From Granulicella sp. S190 (GTDB lineage Bacteria > Acidobacteriota > Terriglobia > Terriglobales > Acidobacteriaceae), in NCBI RefSeq assembly GCF_009766095.1, contig NZ_LMUD01000039.1:259962-323961 (forward strand): DNA of 64,000 nt. Direction: 5' to 3'. A program made the translations under genes and the position numbers. The notes under the pieces are model-generated. The model saw nothing but the letters and a program-made list of their open reading frames with translations, did no database searches and was not told the origin of the DNA. Each line of letters begins with the position of its first letter. Positions within the stretch are counted from its first letter, which is position 1. Shown in pieces: positions 52,133-62,143 of this stretch.

Positions 52133-52413
52133 TCTTTTGAGCCTGATAAACCCTTGTGGCAGAAGATTTTCGCCGAGTATAGCACTCCTCACCCCTATAA
52201 GATGAGGGAAGCCAGTTACTGATCGACGGAGCAACAACGAATGCAAGCGCCTTGCCGCAACTTCTCATACCCTTCATTTCCCGCTATACCCTTACCCAGT
52301 GACCCTGTTCTATCAGCCATCCCAACCATTCAGGCTCAATCAGCTCTCTGCGCGAAGATCACTCTGACTAACCGCATCTCATCCACTCCCATAAATTCAC
52401 TCGTGATCAAGTC

Positions 52414-53871
52414 GTGAACACAAGCCTCTTCGAACTCTTCAAGATCGGCATCGGCCCCTCCAGCTCGCACACAGTTGGCCCCATGCGAGCTGCGCTCCGT
52501 TTCAGTCGCGAGCTAGAATCCACGAATCTCCTCTCGCGCACCGTATCAATCACTGTCGATCTCTACGGCTCGCTCGCCCTCACAGGCATGGGCCACGGAA
52601 CCGACCGCGCCATCCTCCTCGGACTTCTTGGTAAGGCACCCGATACAGTAGATCCAGCGACCATAGAATCCAGCATCGCAGCGATACGCTCCACTGGCTC
52701 TCTCCAACTCAACGGCAGCAGGACCATCCTGTTCACCGAATCGACCAACCTCCTCTTCCATCGCAACCAGATGTACCCAGCCCCCACCATCGCTTCCCAT
52801 CCCAACGGCATGCGCTTCACCGCCCGCGATGAAACAGGCGTAACCCTGGCGGAGGAGGTCTTCTACTCCATCGGAGGAGGATTCATCGTCTCCGAAGCGG
52901 AACGCACTGCCGAGTCTCTTACCAATAGCCGCACCGTTCCGTATCCATTCCGTAGCGCCGCCGAACTGCTCGCCACGGCGAAGCAACACAGCCTCACCAT
53001 CGCCGATCTTCTTCTCGCGAACGAAGTCGCACTCCTCAGTGACCCCACCCTCCGCATCAATCGACCGCCACTCCCGGCCACTTCCCCACATCTCGTTCAA
53101 TCCCCCGAAGGAGAAATTCGCTCCAGCATCTTAGCCCTCTGGCAGATCATGCAACAGTGCACCGAACGCGGCATCGCCACCGAAGGCATCCTTCCCGGCG
53201 GTCTCAACGTCCGCCGCCGCGCTCACCGTCTTGCCGACCGCCTCAACACCATCGGCTCCAAAGATCCTCTCGCTCCCATTGACTGGGTCACCGTCTATGC
53301 CATGGCCGTCAACGAAGAGAACGCCGCCGGAGGAAGAGTCGTCACCGCTCCCACAAACGGAGCCGCCGGCGTTATCCCCGCCATCGGCAACTACTACATG
53401 CGCTTCATTGAGGGAGCAGAAGACGAAAAGCGCAAGGGCATCCTTCGTTACTTCCTGACCGCCGCAGCCATCGGCATCCTGTACAAAGAGAACGCCAGCA
53501 TCTCCGGTGCGGAGGTCGGTTGCCAGGGAGAGGTAGGCGTAGCTTGCAGCATGGCCGCCGGCGGACTCGTTGCCGCACTCAATGGCACCAACGCCCAGGT
53601 CGAACACGCCGCAGAGATCGCCATGGAGCACAACCTCGGCATGACCTGCGATCCCATCGGCGGACTTGTTCAGATCCCCTGCATCGAGCGCAACGGGATG
53701 GGCGCGGTCAAAGCCATCAACGCCTGCCGCATGGCTATGCATGAGACCGGCGACCACAAGCTCTCCCTCGATCAGGTCATCGCCACTATGTACCAGACTG
53801 GCCTCGACATGCAATCGCGGTATAAGGAAACCTCGCTCGCCGGTCTCGCCCTCAACATCATCGAGTGCTAG
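52414..53871 (+). CDS. sdaA: L-serine ammonia-lyase, iron-sulfur type
   Basis: Single-chain L-serine dehydratase giving pyruvate and ammonia via a [4Fe-4S] cluster. 485 residues from GTG; no clear Shine-Dalgarno, so the start is likely but not certain. The beta domain contains [22 protein letters not shown]; the alpha domain has [38 protein letters not shown] and [18 protein letters not shown] with the cluster cysteines. Confidence 0.96.
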   Translation: MNTSLFELFKIGIGPSSSHTVGPMRAALRFSRELESTNLLSRTVSITVDLYGSLALTGMGHGTDRAILLGLLGKAPDTVDPATIESSIAAIRSTGSLQLNGSRTILFTESTNLLFHRNQMYPAPTIASHPNGMRFTARDETGVTLAEEVFYSIGGGFIVSEAERTAESLTNSRTVPYPFRSAAELLATAKQHSLTIADLLLANEVALLSDPTLRINRPPLPATSPHLVQSPEGEIRSSILALWQIMQQCTERGIATEGILPGGLNVRRRAHRLADRLNTIGSKDPLAPIDWVTVYAMAVNEENAAGGRVVTAPTNGAAGVIPAIGNYYMRFIEGAEDEKRKGILRYFLTAAAIGILYKENASISGAEVGCQGEVGVACSMAAGGLVAALNGTNAQVEHAAEIAMEHNLGMTCDPIGGLVQIPCIERNGMGAVKAINACRMAMHETGDHKLSLDQVIATMYQTGLDMQSRYKETSLAGLALNIIEC

Positions 53872-53923
53872 AGGTTCACCATCGAACATCTTCTACCTTG
53901 AGCCCCCAAATGACCCGAAATGA

Positions 53924-54697
53924 TTATGCGGTGCCCCGGCTAAACTGTCCGCAGGCAATCTTGCAGGTCGTGCTCATCGTCACCACTCCATCCGCCTGCC
54001 ACTTCGCAAAGAACTCGCGCAGCGCCGCTTGCATCCCCTCATACTTCACATGTCCTGACTCTGGCGTCACCGATAAAGACTGAGTCTGCCCAACTAACTC
54101 CTCGAGCGTAAGTCTCTGCTCGCTGTGCACCTCTTCGCGAATCAGCTCCCCGCCCGTAAAAAAAACATCCACACGCGGCGCAATGTCATATCGCTCCCGG
54201 TTCGCCTCGTAGTCTGTCCCATGTTTGCGCAGCAGAGCCTCATAGTCCAATGACAGGGGCGACTCATCTCGCAGCCTGCTATTGCTCACCAGCACCACCC
54301 AACCTTCCGGCCGCAGGATTCGCCGAAACTCCTGCGCCGTCTTCTCATGATCGAACCAGTGAAACGCCCGCCCCACCGCAACGAGATCTACCGATGCCTC
54401 TTCTAGCCCCGTCGCCTCGGCTGTGCCCTTCTTCACAGTCAGCCCCGGCCACGCCGATGCCAACTTCTCGCAAGCTGCTCGCATATCGTCATTAGGCTCG
54501 ATCGCGATCACAGCGTTGCCGTGCTCCAGGAAGAGATCCGCCAGCATTCCTGTTCCCGCACCTATATCCGCCACCAACTGTTCGCGCTGCAGACCGCAAA
54601 CCCTTTCCAGAATCTCGATCACTGCCTCTGGATATCTCAGCCGATAGCGCTCATAGTCTTCAACCCGTCCTGTGAACCGCTCCGTGTTATCGCTCAT
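53924..54697 (-). CDS. class I SAM-dependent methyltransferase
   Basis: 257 residues. SAM motif VADIGAGTGMLADLFLEHG, then AIEPNDDMR, and the FHWFDHEKTAQEFRRILRPEG region as in UbiE/COG2226-like methyltransferases. Substrate unknown. Starts MSDNTERFTGRVEDYERYR, a start typical of this group. Located next to thiolase on the minus strand, possibly cotranscribed. Confidence 0.88.
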   Translation of the reverse strand: MSDNTERFTGRVEDYERYRLRYPEAVIEILERVCGLQREQLVADIGAGTGMLADLFLEHGNAVIAIEPNDDMRAACEKLASAWPGLTVKKGTAEATGLEEASVDLVAVGRAFHWFDHEKTAQEFRRILRPEGWVVLVSNSRLRDESPLSLDYEALLRKHGTDYEANRERYDIAPRVDVFFTGGELIREEVHSEQRLTLEELVGQTQSLSVTPESGHVKYEGMQAALREFFAKWQADGVVTMSTTCKIACGQFSRGTA

Positions 54698-54737
54698 GCT
54701 GATGTTGGATGCACTTCAGTCATCACGCGCATGTCTG

Positions 54738-55919
54738 TCACTTCGGCCTCTCCACCGCTAGTGCCACCGAATTGCCCCCGCCCAGGCAAAGCGCTGCAAC
54801 GCCCTTCGTAACATCCCGCCGCAACATCTCGTGAATCAACGTGACCAGCACCCGCGCCCCGCTTGCTCCAATCGGGTGGCCTATGGCAACCGCTCCGCCA
54901 TTCACATTCACCTTCGCGGCGTCGAGCCCTAACTCCTTCATTATCCCCAGTGCCTGAACGCTGAATGCCTCGTTCAACTCGTACAGGTCCACGTCATCCC
55001 TGTCCCATCCCGCGCGCTTCAAAACCTTCTGCACCCCGGTCACTGGAGCCAGCATCACCCACTTCGGAGCGACGCCGCTGGTTGCCTGTGCCTTGATCGT
55101 CACCAGCGCCTTGAGTCCCAGCCCTTTGGCTCTCGCAGCCGACATCACCACTACAGCCGCCGCCGCGTCGTTCACGCCCGGAGCATTTCCCGCAGTCACC
55201 GTCCCATCTTTCTTGAACGCAGGCTTTAGCGCTGCCAGAGCCTCTATCGAAGCATCCTCTCTAACGCTCTCATCCCGCGTCACCAGCGTCACAGCACCCT
55301 TCTTCCCAGGCACGCTCACCGGCACTACCTCCAAGTCGAACCGTCCTTCCTTCCAAGCTGCACTCGCTTTACGGTGCGACGCCAGCGCGTACGCATCCTG
55401 CTCTTCTCGCGTGATCGTATGCTTTTCCGCAACGTTCTCCCCCGTAATGCCCATGTGATAGTCCTCGCACGCGCACCACAGGCCATCCTTCACCATCGAG
55501 TCCACCGCCACCGAATCACCCATGCGAAAACCTCTGCGACCTTGCGGCAGAAGATAAGGCGCGTTAGACATCGACTCCATCCCGCCGGCGACCACAACCT
55601 CCGCATCTCCCGCCATCACCGCCTGCGCTGCCAACGCCACGGCCTTCAAACCGGAACCGCACACCATATTGATCGTCATCGCCGACACCGTATCCGGCAA
55701 CCCGCCCTGCAACGCCGCCTGGCGCGCTGGATTCTGCCCCAGGCCGGCAGGCAGCACACACCCCATCAAGCACTCGTCAACGCTCGCCGCATCTATTCCG
55801 GCTCGCTTCACGGCCTCCCGAACCACAATCGCGCCCAGTTGAACAGCCGTCATCTCCGCGAACGCTCCCTGGAACTTTCCCACCGGCGTCCGTACCGCAG
55901 CCACAATCACAACATCCAT
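54738..55919 (-). CDS. acetyl-CoA C-acetyltransferase (thiolase)
   Basis: 393 residues. Catalytic Cys87 in [12 protein letters not shown], His in [12 protein letters not shown] near residue 346, and the second Cys in [11 protein letters not shown] (usually CIGGGMG). Biosynthetic-type thiolase (acetoacetyl-CoA formation) or beta-oxidation. No phb or fad genes adjacent, so the pathway is open. Methyltransferase follows 40 bases downstream. Confidence 0.93.
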   Translation of the reverse strand: MDVVIVAAVRTPVGKFQGAFAEMTAVQLGAIVVREAVKRAGIDAASVDECLMGCVLPAGLGQNPARQAALQGGLPDTVSAMTINMVCGSGLKAVALAAQAVMAGDAEVVVAGGMESMSNAPYLLPQGRRGFRMGDSVAVDSMVKDGLWCACEDYHMGITGENVAEKHTITREEQDAYALASHRKASAAWKEGRFDLEVVPVSVPGKKGAVTLVTRDESVREDASIEALAALKPAFKKDGTVTAGNAPGVNDAAAAVVVMSAARAKGLGLKALVTIKAQATSGVAPKWVMLAPVTGVQKVLKRAGWDRDDVDLYELNEAFSVQALGIMKELGLDAAKVNVNGGAVAIGHPIGASGARVLVTLIHEMLRRDVTKGVAALCLGGGNSVALAVERPK

Positions 55920-56482
55920 TGATCGAAGTACCTCGAGGAAAACTCTACTCCACTAGATTCATCTCACACTAGCCCACACTTCACCTGCTCGACAGACATC
56001 CTCGACGCCGAACCCTTCACTGAATCAGCAAGCCGCAGCGCGACACATGGACGAAGCGTGGCTCATGGTGAAATCTGTAGCCGGATAGTTGTAGGGAAAC
56101 GAGGCAGCGAACCAAAGCATCTACTCCGCTCTGCCAGAAACCGAAGAAGGATCTCTTGCCAGGCATTTGAGTTTCTCCTCTGCTGGAGCGCTCAATCGCG
56201 AAGCAAGAAGATCCTTACGATCCTTTTCAGGCCACGGATCGAGTGCCCGCCAGAGCAAAATCACAGGAGCTTCGATTGAGGAGGCCATCATTTCTTACTC
56301 GTCATGATCTTCGTCATTGCCTCATCGCACCCATCAGAGCAATTGAAAACCACATTCGAAGTTTTACTTTTTCTTTATGCAGTCCTCGCTTCACGCTGCT
56401 CGAAATCGCCTTCGCAGAAATCAATCGCTCTCCTCTCACGCCTCGCCGCGCAAAAAGAAATTGCGTTCCCTTCATTTTTTCC
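55920..56482. other. 563-base gap before the 22-codon unit
   Basis: Short ORFs on the + strand have no ribosome sites or recognisable motifs. I see no tRNA, repeat or promoter apart from the one at 56483. It may carry the thiolase promoter on the minus strand. Confidence 0.35.
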
Positions 56483-56511
56483 TTGACAGTGAATTTTCGT
56501 AAAACTATACC
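56483..56511 (+). promoter_or_regulatory. sigma-70-type promoter of the Lys/Ala peptide gene
   Basis: TTGACA at 56483-56488, a 17-base spacer, then TATACC at 56506-56511. This is close to the consensus pair. Transcription should start near 56518, leaving a 5' leader of about 55 bases before the ATG at 56574. Confidence 0.8.
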
Positions 56512-56573
56512 TTCGTTAGCTGCAATGCAGCGGTTTGTAGAGTCAATGTCTAATCACTAGGGAGAATAGGCAA

Positions 56574-56642
56574 ATGGCAACTAAGAAAGCAGCAAAAAAA
56601 GCACCAGCGAAGAAGGCAGCAAAAAAGGCAACCAAGAAGTAA
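56574..56642 (+). CDS. 22-residue Lys/Ala-rich basic peptide (histone H1-tail-like)
   Basis: An ORF of 22 codons, preceded by AGGGAG about 10 bases before ATG. Composition: 10 Lys, 8 Ala, 2 Thr, 1 Pro and Met, arranged as KK pairs separated by AA or AP (KKAAKKAPAKKAAKK). This is the pattern of eukaryotic H1 tails and of bacterial AlgP/HctB-like C-termini, but as a free peptide. It has its own promoter (56483) and terminator (56660). It could be a nucleic-acid-binding peptide, or the remnant of a longer HU/H1-like gene. Very basic (10 positive of 22). Confidence 0.7.
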   Translation: MATKKAAKKAPAKKAAKKATKK

Positions 56643-56659
56643 TCCAACCAAGGCAACAG

Positions 56660-56688
56660 AAAGGGGGACGCGATAAGCGTCCCCCTTT
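56660..56688 (+). terminator. intrinsic terminator after the Lys/Ala peptide gene
   Basis: AAAGGGGGACGC and GCGTCCCCCTTT form a perfect 12-bp stem with a GATAA loop, followed by CT. It closes the 200-base transcription unit and may also serve the minus-strand gene ending at 56711. Confidence 0.88.
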
Positions 56689-56710
56689 CTGCATCTGCAA
56701 TCCTTGATCT

Positions 56711-57538
56711 CTACGGCGTTGCAGCCGCTCTGGCTGCGTTCTTTGGAGTCGACAGATATCCCGACACCTTGTTCTTCTCAATCACATTCACCACCAGCTC
56801 ATACAGCACAGGGTCCTTACCGTTGTAGAACTGTACCGGTTCATCCAGCCCCTTATCCTTCTTCTCAATCGTGCGATCGTCGGAGCTTACCGTCAATGTG
56901 TAGCGAGAGTGTTTCTCGTCCGCCTTCTTCAGTTGCAGCTTAATCGTCGACAGCAACGTTGGCTTCGCGCCCTTCTGCAAGGTGAACTCGAGATAGTTCC
57001 GGTCGCCCTTATGCTTCAGAACCTCGAGCTCGTCGTGATTGGTTGCAATCAAACCGCTCATCACGCCCGCATCACCCACCACGCGGTTCAACTGCGTCTT
57101 CGTCGCCTCGAGGTCCGACTTCGTCGTCGCAACATCCGTCTTCACGCCGCCAACATCCGTCTTCACGCTCGCAACATCGGTCGAGACCGCGCCAATCTTC
57201 TTTGAGGTCGCGACTTCCTCCTCTTCCAGCTTTGCGTTAGCGATCTTTTGCTGCGCAATGATGCTCTGCGTCCTCAGCTCAATCTGCTTCTGGGTCATCC
57301 CAACCGTCTGTCCCAGAGTCTCGCTTGTTGCTCGAAGCCGTGCGTTGGTCGCCTCCAGCTTCTCCGTCAGTTCCGCGTTCTTCTGGTCACTCGCTACGAT
57401 CTTCTGCTCGGCCGCTGCAAGATGATTCTGCAGACCGTAGCACCACACCAGTCCGCCCAGCGCCGCCAGCAACGCGACCGCCACTACTCCAAGCAATGCC
57501 CCGGAGATCGACCTCTGCTCCACGTACTCTTCGCTCAT
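56711..57538 (-). CDS. membrane-anchored coiled-coil protein, unknown
   Basis: 275 residues from ATG at 57538 with GAGGAG before it. One TM helix near residues 11-35 (ISGALLGVVAVALLAALGGL), then a long coiled coil about residues 40-155 with heptads (VKTDVGG VKTDVAT TKSDLEA TKTQL). The C-terminal ~100 residues form a small domain (NYLEFTLQKGAKPTLLSTIK...YTLTVSSDDRTIEKKDKG) probably extracytoplasmic. No family recognised. Convergent with the 22-codon gene and shares its hairpin region. Confidence 0.8.
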   Translation of the reverse strand: MSEEYVEQRSISGALLGVVAVALLAALGGLVWCYGLQNHLAAAEQKIVASDQKNAELTEKLEATNARLRATSETLGQTVGMTQKQIELRTQSIIAQQKIANAKLEEEEVATSKKIGAVSTDVASVKTDVGGVKTDVATTKSDLEATKTQLNRVVGDAGVMSGLIATNHDELEVLKHKGDRNYLEFTLQKGAKPTLLSTIKLQLKKADEKHSRYTLTVSSDDRTIEKKDKGLDEPVQFYNGKDPVLYELVVNVIEKNKVSGYLSTPKNAARAAATP

Positions 57539-57646
57539 CACACTCTCCTCAATGCTTCTGCCACTCGCTGCCATCTCCCGACATCCGTCTCGTGAGACGG
57601 ACACACCCAAACTATCACCTCTCCCAAACCCAACTAAACTAATTCC

Positions 57647-58732
57647 ATGTACCTTGTCACTTCTCCGGCACCGGAGGTCTGCATCGCGGGCGCCGGCATC
57701 ATCGGACTCTCGCTCGCCCTCGAACTCCACCGCCGCGGTTGCTGTGTCACGATCCTCGATCAGGGGGACCCACTCGGCGAGGCTTCAACCGCCGCCGCAG
57801 GCATGCTTGCCGCCGCCGATCCAGACAACCCGCCACCACTCCGTCCCCTCGCCGATCTAAGCCTCTCCCGGTATCCCGATTTTCTCGACCACATCCACGA
57901 CCTCTCCGGCATTCGGGTTCCGTTCCAGACTCACACCGCTCTGCAATCAGTCACAGAGCACAGTCCCATCCTCTCCGCCGTACTCACCCAGGAAGATCTC
58001 GTTCATCTCCTCCCAGCACTCACTCCTTCCCATCATCGCTTCGTACTACTCGACGAACACAGCCTCGATCCGCGCCAACTCGCCTCTGCACTCCTCGCCG
58101 CCGTCCGCGCCACTACCATCGACCTCCGCTCCCACACGCCCGTTCTCTCCGTCCATCGCACCGACAGTTCTATCGAGATTAGGACTCCCGGAAGCACCTT
58201 CGATGCCGCGCAGTTTGTTGACTGCACCGGCGCCTGGGCCTCGGGCACCTCACGTCTGCGCAACCTTCAAGTCACGGCAAAAAAAGGACAGATGTACTCT
58301 GCTTCCCTACCTACCTCGTTCCCGCTTCACTTCGTCATTCGCACACCGGAAATCTATATCGTCCCCCGCACCGCCGGACCCGCAGCAGGTTGCGCAATCG
58401 TCGGAGCTACTGTCGAAGACGCAGGCTTCAACAAGACCGTGCATCCCAATGACATTGCGCATCTACGCTCCCTTGCCGCTGCCTTGCTTCCTCCCCTCGC
58501 CAACGCCCCCCAACTCGAAGCGTGGGCTGGCCTGCGTCCCGTGACCTGTGACGGCCTCCCTCTCCTAGGACTTCTGCCCGACCGGCCCAATTACTTCATA
58601 GCTAGTGGCCACTATCGCAATGGAATCCTTCTCGCCCCTGCCACGGCATGCGTCATGGCGCAGATCCTTTCCGGCGAAGCTCCCTCAGTCGACTTGGCGG
58701 CTTTTTCTCCAACTCGCGCCAAGGCGATCTGA
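57647..58732 (+). CDS. thiO: FAD-dependent oxidoreductase, glycine oxidase ThiO-like
   Basis: 361 residues. N-terminal FAD motif VCIAGAGIIGLSLALELHRRG; DAO-family middle region with AAGMLAAADPDNPP and FVDCTGAWAS; C-terminal GLRPVTCDGLPLLGLLP and SGHYRNGILLAPATA, the glycine-oxidase signature. ThiO makes iminoglycine for the thiazole of thiamine. No thi genes adjacent, so another amino-acid oxidase is possible. Confidence 0.85.
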   Translation: MYLVTSPAPEVCIAGAGIIGLSLALELHRRGCCVTILDQGDPLGEASTAAAGMLAAADPDNPPPLRPLADLSLSRYPDFLDHIHDLSGIRVPFQTHTALQSVTEHSPILSAVLTQEDLVHLLPALTPSHHRFVLLDEHSLDPRQLASALLAAVRATTIDLRSHTPVLSVHRTDSSIEIRTPGSTFDAAQFVDCTGAWASGTSRLRNLQVTAKKGQMYSASLPTSFPLHFVIRTPEIYIVPRTAGPAAGCAIVGATVEDAGFNKTVHPNDIAHLRSLAAALLPPLANAPQLEAWAGLRPVTCDGLPLLGLLPDRPNYFIASGHYRNGILLAPATACVMAQILSGEAPSVDLAAFSPTRAKAI

Positions 58733-58853
58733 CACTTTAGTCGCACAGCCGTATCGATATTCGCCCGGCCTCCCGTGACAACCGTTTCTCCGCTGCGCTA
58801 TAACCAGATGTACTCAGTTCGACCGCATTTCATCTGTTCAGGAGAAGCGCCTT

Positions 58854-59987
58854 ATGTCTACCGCCGTCGCACCGAAGGGCCTGGAAGGCATCGTTGCCAC
58901 CACGTCCGCCATCTGCTGGATCGACGGCGATGCCGGAGTTCTCTCCTATCGCGGCATTGACATTCACGAACTCGCGCAGCGCTCTACCTTCGAGGAATGC
59001 ACCTACCTTCTCTGGTTCGGCAAGCTTCCTACCACCGCCGAGCTCGCAGAATTCACCCAGCACCTCTCTTCCGCGCGCGAACTGAATCCCAAGATCGTAG
59101 ACCTCCTCCGTAGTGTCCCTACAGAGGCCACGCCCATGCAGGTCCTCCGCACCGCTGTCTCTCTTCTCAGCATCTACGACGCAGACGAAGCCGACAGCAC
59201 CCGCGACGCGAACGTCCGCAAATCATACCGTCTCACCGCGCAGATCCCGATGATCGTCGCTCTCTTCGATCGCATCCGCAAGGGAAAGCCTCTCGTCGAA
59301 GCAGACAAATCTCTCTCGCATGCCGCTAACTTTCTTTGGATGCTCAACGGCGAGAAGCCTTCGGACACCGCCACTCGTGCCTTCGATATCGCACTCATCC
59401 TCCACGCCGATCACGAGCTTAACGCCAGCACCTTCGCCGCACGTGTCATCGCAGCTACCCTGGCCGACATCCACTCTGCGATCACCGGTGCCATCGGCGC
59501 GCTCAAAGGCGCTCTTCACGGCGGAGCTAACGAGGCCACCATGCGCCTCCTTTACGCCATCGATAAGGCTGGCGCCGACCCCACCGAATACGTCAAGCAG
59601 ATGTTCGCTGATAAGAAAAAGATCTCTGGCTTTGGCCACCGGGTCTACCACACCGAAGATCCGCGAGCGACTCATCTTCGCCGCATGTCCGAGGAGTTAG
59701 GAAAAGCCGCCGGCAACACCAGGTGGTTTGATATGTCCCGCAAGATCGAACTCTTCGTGAAGCAGGAAAAGAAGCTCAACGCCAACGTAGACTTCTACTC
59801 TGCCTCCACCTACACCACCCTCGGTATCGATATCGATCTCTTCACGCCTATCTTTGCCATCAGTCGCATCTCCGGTTGGGCCGCCCACGTCATCGAACAG
59901 CATGACGATAACCGTCTCATCCGCCCCCGCGCTGACTACACTGGGCCGGCTTACCCAGCAACTTATATCCCTGTCGAAAAACGCTGA
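58854..59987 (+). CDS. gltA: citrate synthase
   Basis: Condenses acetyl-CoA and oxaloacetate at the TCA cycle entry. 377 residues. ATG preceded by AGGAG. Motifs: YRGIDIHELA, HADHELNASTFAARV (catalytic His region), ALKGALHGGANEATM, GFGHRVYHTEDPRA, and VDFYSASTYTTLGI with the Asp. The short form resembles both citrate and 2-methylcitrate synthases; without prp genes nearby, citrate synthase is preferred. Confidence 0.93.
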   Translation: MSTAVAPKGLEGIVATTSAICWIDGDAGVLSYRGIDIHELAQRSTFEECTYLLWFGKLPTTAELAEFTQHLSSARELNPKIVDLLRSVPTEATPMQVLRTAVSLLSIYDADEADSTRDANVRKSYRLTAQIPMIVALFDRIRKGKPLVEADKSLSHAANFLWMLNGEKPSDTATRAFDIALILHADHELNASTFAARVIAATLADIHSAITGAIGALKGALHGGANEATMRLLYAIDKAGADPTEYVKQMFADKKKISGFGHRVYHTEDPRATHLRRMSEELGKAAGNTRWFDMSRKIELFVKQEKKLNANVDFYSASTYTTLGIDIDLFTPIFAISRISGWAAHVIEQHDDNRLIRPRADYTGPAYPATYIPVEKR

Positions 59988-60043
59988 AGTTAGATGTAGC
60001 CGCTCGGAACTCATAAGACGACGATTCGGAATCTTCTCTCATG

Positions 60044-60085
60044 CAAACAGAAAAGCAGCTCCATCAGGAGCTGCTTTTCTGTTTG
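60044..60085. terminator. bidirectional intrinsic terminator
   Basis: CAAACAGAAAAGCAGCTCC pairs with GGAGCTGCTTTTCTGTTTG around ATCA. Long stem between the convergent citrate synthase gene and the secreted protein gene; T-rich on both sides. Confidence 0.93.
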
Positions 60086-60109
60086 CTAAAGCATTCTTGC
60101 TACAGCACT

Positions 60110-61423
60110 CTAGTGATGAACAGGATGATGCACAGGCGCTTTGGCCGGAGTCTTCTTCGGCTCCACCACCGCACCATCGCTCATCGTGATCAGGATGGGG
60201 CTTGGGGTGTAGGAGGCGTAGGTCCCGGTCACCGTAACCTTGGCGGCTACAGCAGGGGGCGTCTTCAAAGGAGCGGCCAGCTGGAAGGTGAAGTCCGCCG
60301 TCTTCGACTGGACTGCATCATCCGACACCGCAACCTGCAGAGCCGTATCCGAAACAGCGATCACCGTGGAATCCGGGAGCTGGACTGACTTACCCTTCAT
60401 CGTGTCCCAAACCTTTGCAGCATCCTCGGGCTTGCCATTGGCAAGGATAAACTCCTTGTCGCTGATCGCGAGCGTCGACAGGTCCGGCGTGCTCGCAATT
60501 ACCTGGGCAACGATGTCGGCCGGCGAAGGGGCAGGCTTGATCGTGAAGCCCGCGGGCGGATTCAAGTTCGTCTGTACTGCAGCCGTAACTGCATCGTAGC
60601 CATCATCTGCGCCGTGATACTTCTTATAGCAAAACTTCGCCAAGGGAAGCATCTGGCTCTTATAGGGTTCGGGCGCAAAAGCGGCTGCGCGCGAAGCATA
60701 CCAGGTGCAGTTCACATAATCAGGGGGAGTCGACTGATAGTAAGCCTGACCAAGGATGAACGTGTCCTGAAGAAGCACACCTGGGGTCTGGGTCTGAGCG
60801 ACCGGAACGGCAGCCAGTTCAGCCTTATAGTTCGTAATCGCAGTCGCGGCGTCTTTCTTATTCAAAGCAGCTGCGGCAATCGCTCCATAGAACACGGGAG
60901 TTGCAGCATCTTTCACTTTGGCAAAGTCCGCATCGCTCATATCCGCTGGCTTGGTGGTAACTGCGAGACCCTTCTGCCCAAAAGATGCGGCCGAATCAAG
61001 CGCTGTCTGCTTCGCCGTCGGATCTGTGGCCTGGTCACCCTGCTGCTTGCGGAAGTAAACCTCGAAGGTCAACGCCCGCAGGTTATTGGGATCCACTTGC
61101 AGGAGTCGGTCTGCGGCATCCAGCGTCTTGGCCGGATCGAACGCTGCATAAGACAGCATCAACTGCTCCAGCACGGATGCCTTCACTGAGGATTGGGGAT
61201 AAGCTGTCAGATACTGTTCGAGGGCCGGAGCCTTCGTCTGCGGGGTTGTCTGGCTGATCGCATCGTTATAGGCCTTGTATTCAGCCGGAGACAACTGAAC
61301 ACCACCACTGCCTGCGGCCTGCGCGTTAGAACCAAGATTGACCTGGGTTTGTGCCAAAAGGGGTCTACCAACACTTGCCATGCTAGCGACCGCCAGGAGA
61401 GACGCAACGACTACCTTCTTCAT
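60110..61423 (-). CDS. secreted TPR-like helical protein, unknown
   Basis: 437 residues from ATG at 61423 with GAGGAG before it. Signal peptide VVVASLLAVASMASVGRPLLAQ. The middle is helical and TPR-like (YNDAISQTTPQTKAPALEQY, DAADRLLQVDPNNLRALTFE); then a C-terminal beta-rich part and a His/Pro/Lys tail (KKTPAKAPVHHPVHH). No specific family recognised. Probably periplasmic; function unknown. Confidence 0.8.
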   Translation of the reverse strand: MKKVVVASLLAVASMASVGRPLLAQTQVNLGSNAQAAGSGGVQLSPAEYKAYNDAISQTTPQTKAPALEQYLTAYPQSSVKASVLEQLMLSYAAFDPAKTLDAADRLLQVDPNNLRALTFEVYFRKQQGDQATDPTAKQTALDSAASFGQKGLAVTTKPADMSDADFAKVKDAATPVFYGAIAAAALNKKDAATAITNYKAELAAVPVAQTQTPGVLLQDTFILGQAYYQSTPPDYVNCTWYASRAAAFAPEPYKSQMLPLAKFCYKKYHGADDGYDAVTAAVQTNLNPPAGFTIKPAPSPADIVAQVIASTPDLSTLAISDKEFILANGKPEDAAKVWDTMKGKSVQLPDSTVIAVSDTALQVAVSDDAVQSKTADFTFQLAAPLKTPPAVAAKVTVTGTYASYTPSPILITMSDGAVVEPKKTPAKAPVHHPVHH

Positions 61424-61713
61424 TCCACACTCCTCAGTAAAGCTTTCTTTCAAATGTGTCACCGATGCTTCGGGGTCACTTGGATAAATAAGACGAAGTA
61501 GAACCGATCTTAGTGCCTCGGTAGTTGTCCTCGCCGTGCCTAACCCTTCGGTCAAGCGATTGAAGTGTTCGTGGCATCTCGGGATGATGATGCGGATTAT
61601 AGAAACGCCGTTGCTCAAAACGCAAGCCGACGCAACCTTTACCGGCAATAAAAGTGTTATACACGAACAATTGCGCAGAAGCCCCCCAGAGCGAACGACC
61701 TTTCAACAGAAAA

Positions 61714-61742
61714 TGCCCTGACCGGTAACATCGGTCAGGGCA
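61714..61742 (-). terminator. intrinsic terminator of the His-rich pseudogene
   Basis: TGCCCTGACCG and CGGTCAGGGCA form an 11-bp stem; read on the minus strand it is followed by TTTTCTG. It lies 24 bases after the stop of the frameshifted gene and confirms that gene's direction. Confidence 0.85.
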
Positions 61743-61765
61743 TACATCTTCCAATCAAAAATAAG

Positions 61766-61999
61766 TTACTTGTGTGCCATGGACTTCTCACGCGCATCAG
61801 TAGAGTGTTCGTTGGCATAGGTGGAGCTCGCGAGCCTTCACCGCATGCTCATGGGCGATATGCTGGTCGTCCTTCGCAGGATGCTCTGCTGCTTCATGAT
61901 GAGCCTTCGCTGCGTGTTCGTGGTGCTCTGCCGCCTTCTTATGCGCTTCATACGTAATAGAATCACCTTGGGTGAAGCTTTATTGTTTTTTGCCAACAT
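61766..61999 (-). pseudogene. frameshifted His/Ala-rich small protein gene
   Basis: On the minus strand ATG at 61999 has GAGGGTG before it and begins MLAKNNKASPK. The protein-like part continues in another frame (TYEAHKKAAEHHEHAAKAHH, then EAAEHPAKDDQHIAHEHAVK), and a third piece, STYANEHSTDAREKSMAHK, reaches a TAA at 61766. Two frame changes, near 61960 and near 61829 (where CA looks lost in GAG-CTCC), are needed to join them; the whole would be about 75 residues. The terminator at 61714 follows. The His/Ala/Lys pattern resembles small stress-type proteins seen in soil bacteria. A sequencing error is possible but two are unlikely. Confidence 0.75.
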
Positions 62000-62143
62000 A
62001 GGCGTCACCCTCGTGGTACTGCATCTGTATGGCGTTGAGATCCGGTTAGGGCTTCCCTAACATCCAGACTTGGTAACCTGTCGATTTTGACAGTTTCGGC
62101 CCCTATCTCGACAAAGCCGCCCATTTCTAGTGTTTCTGTCGTC

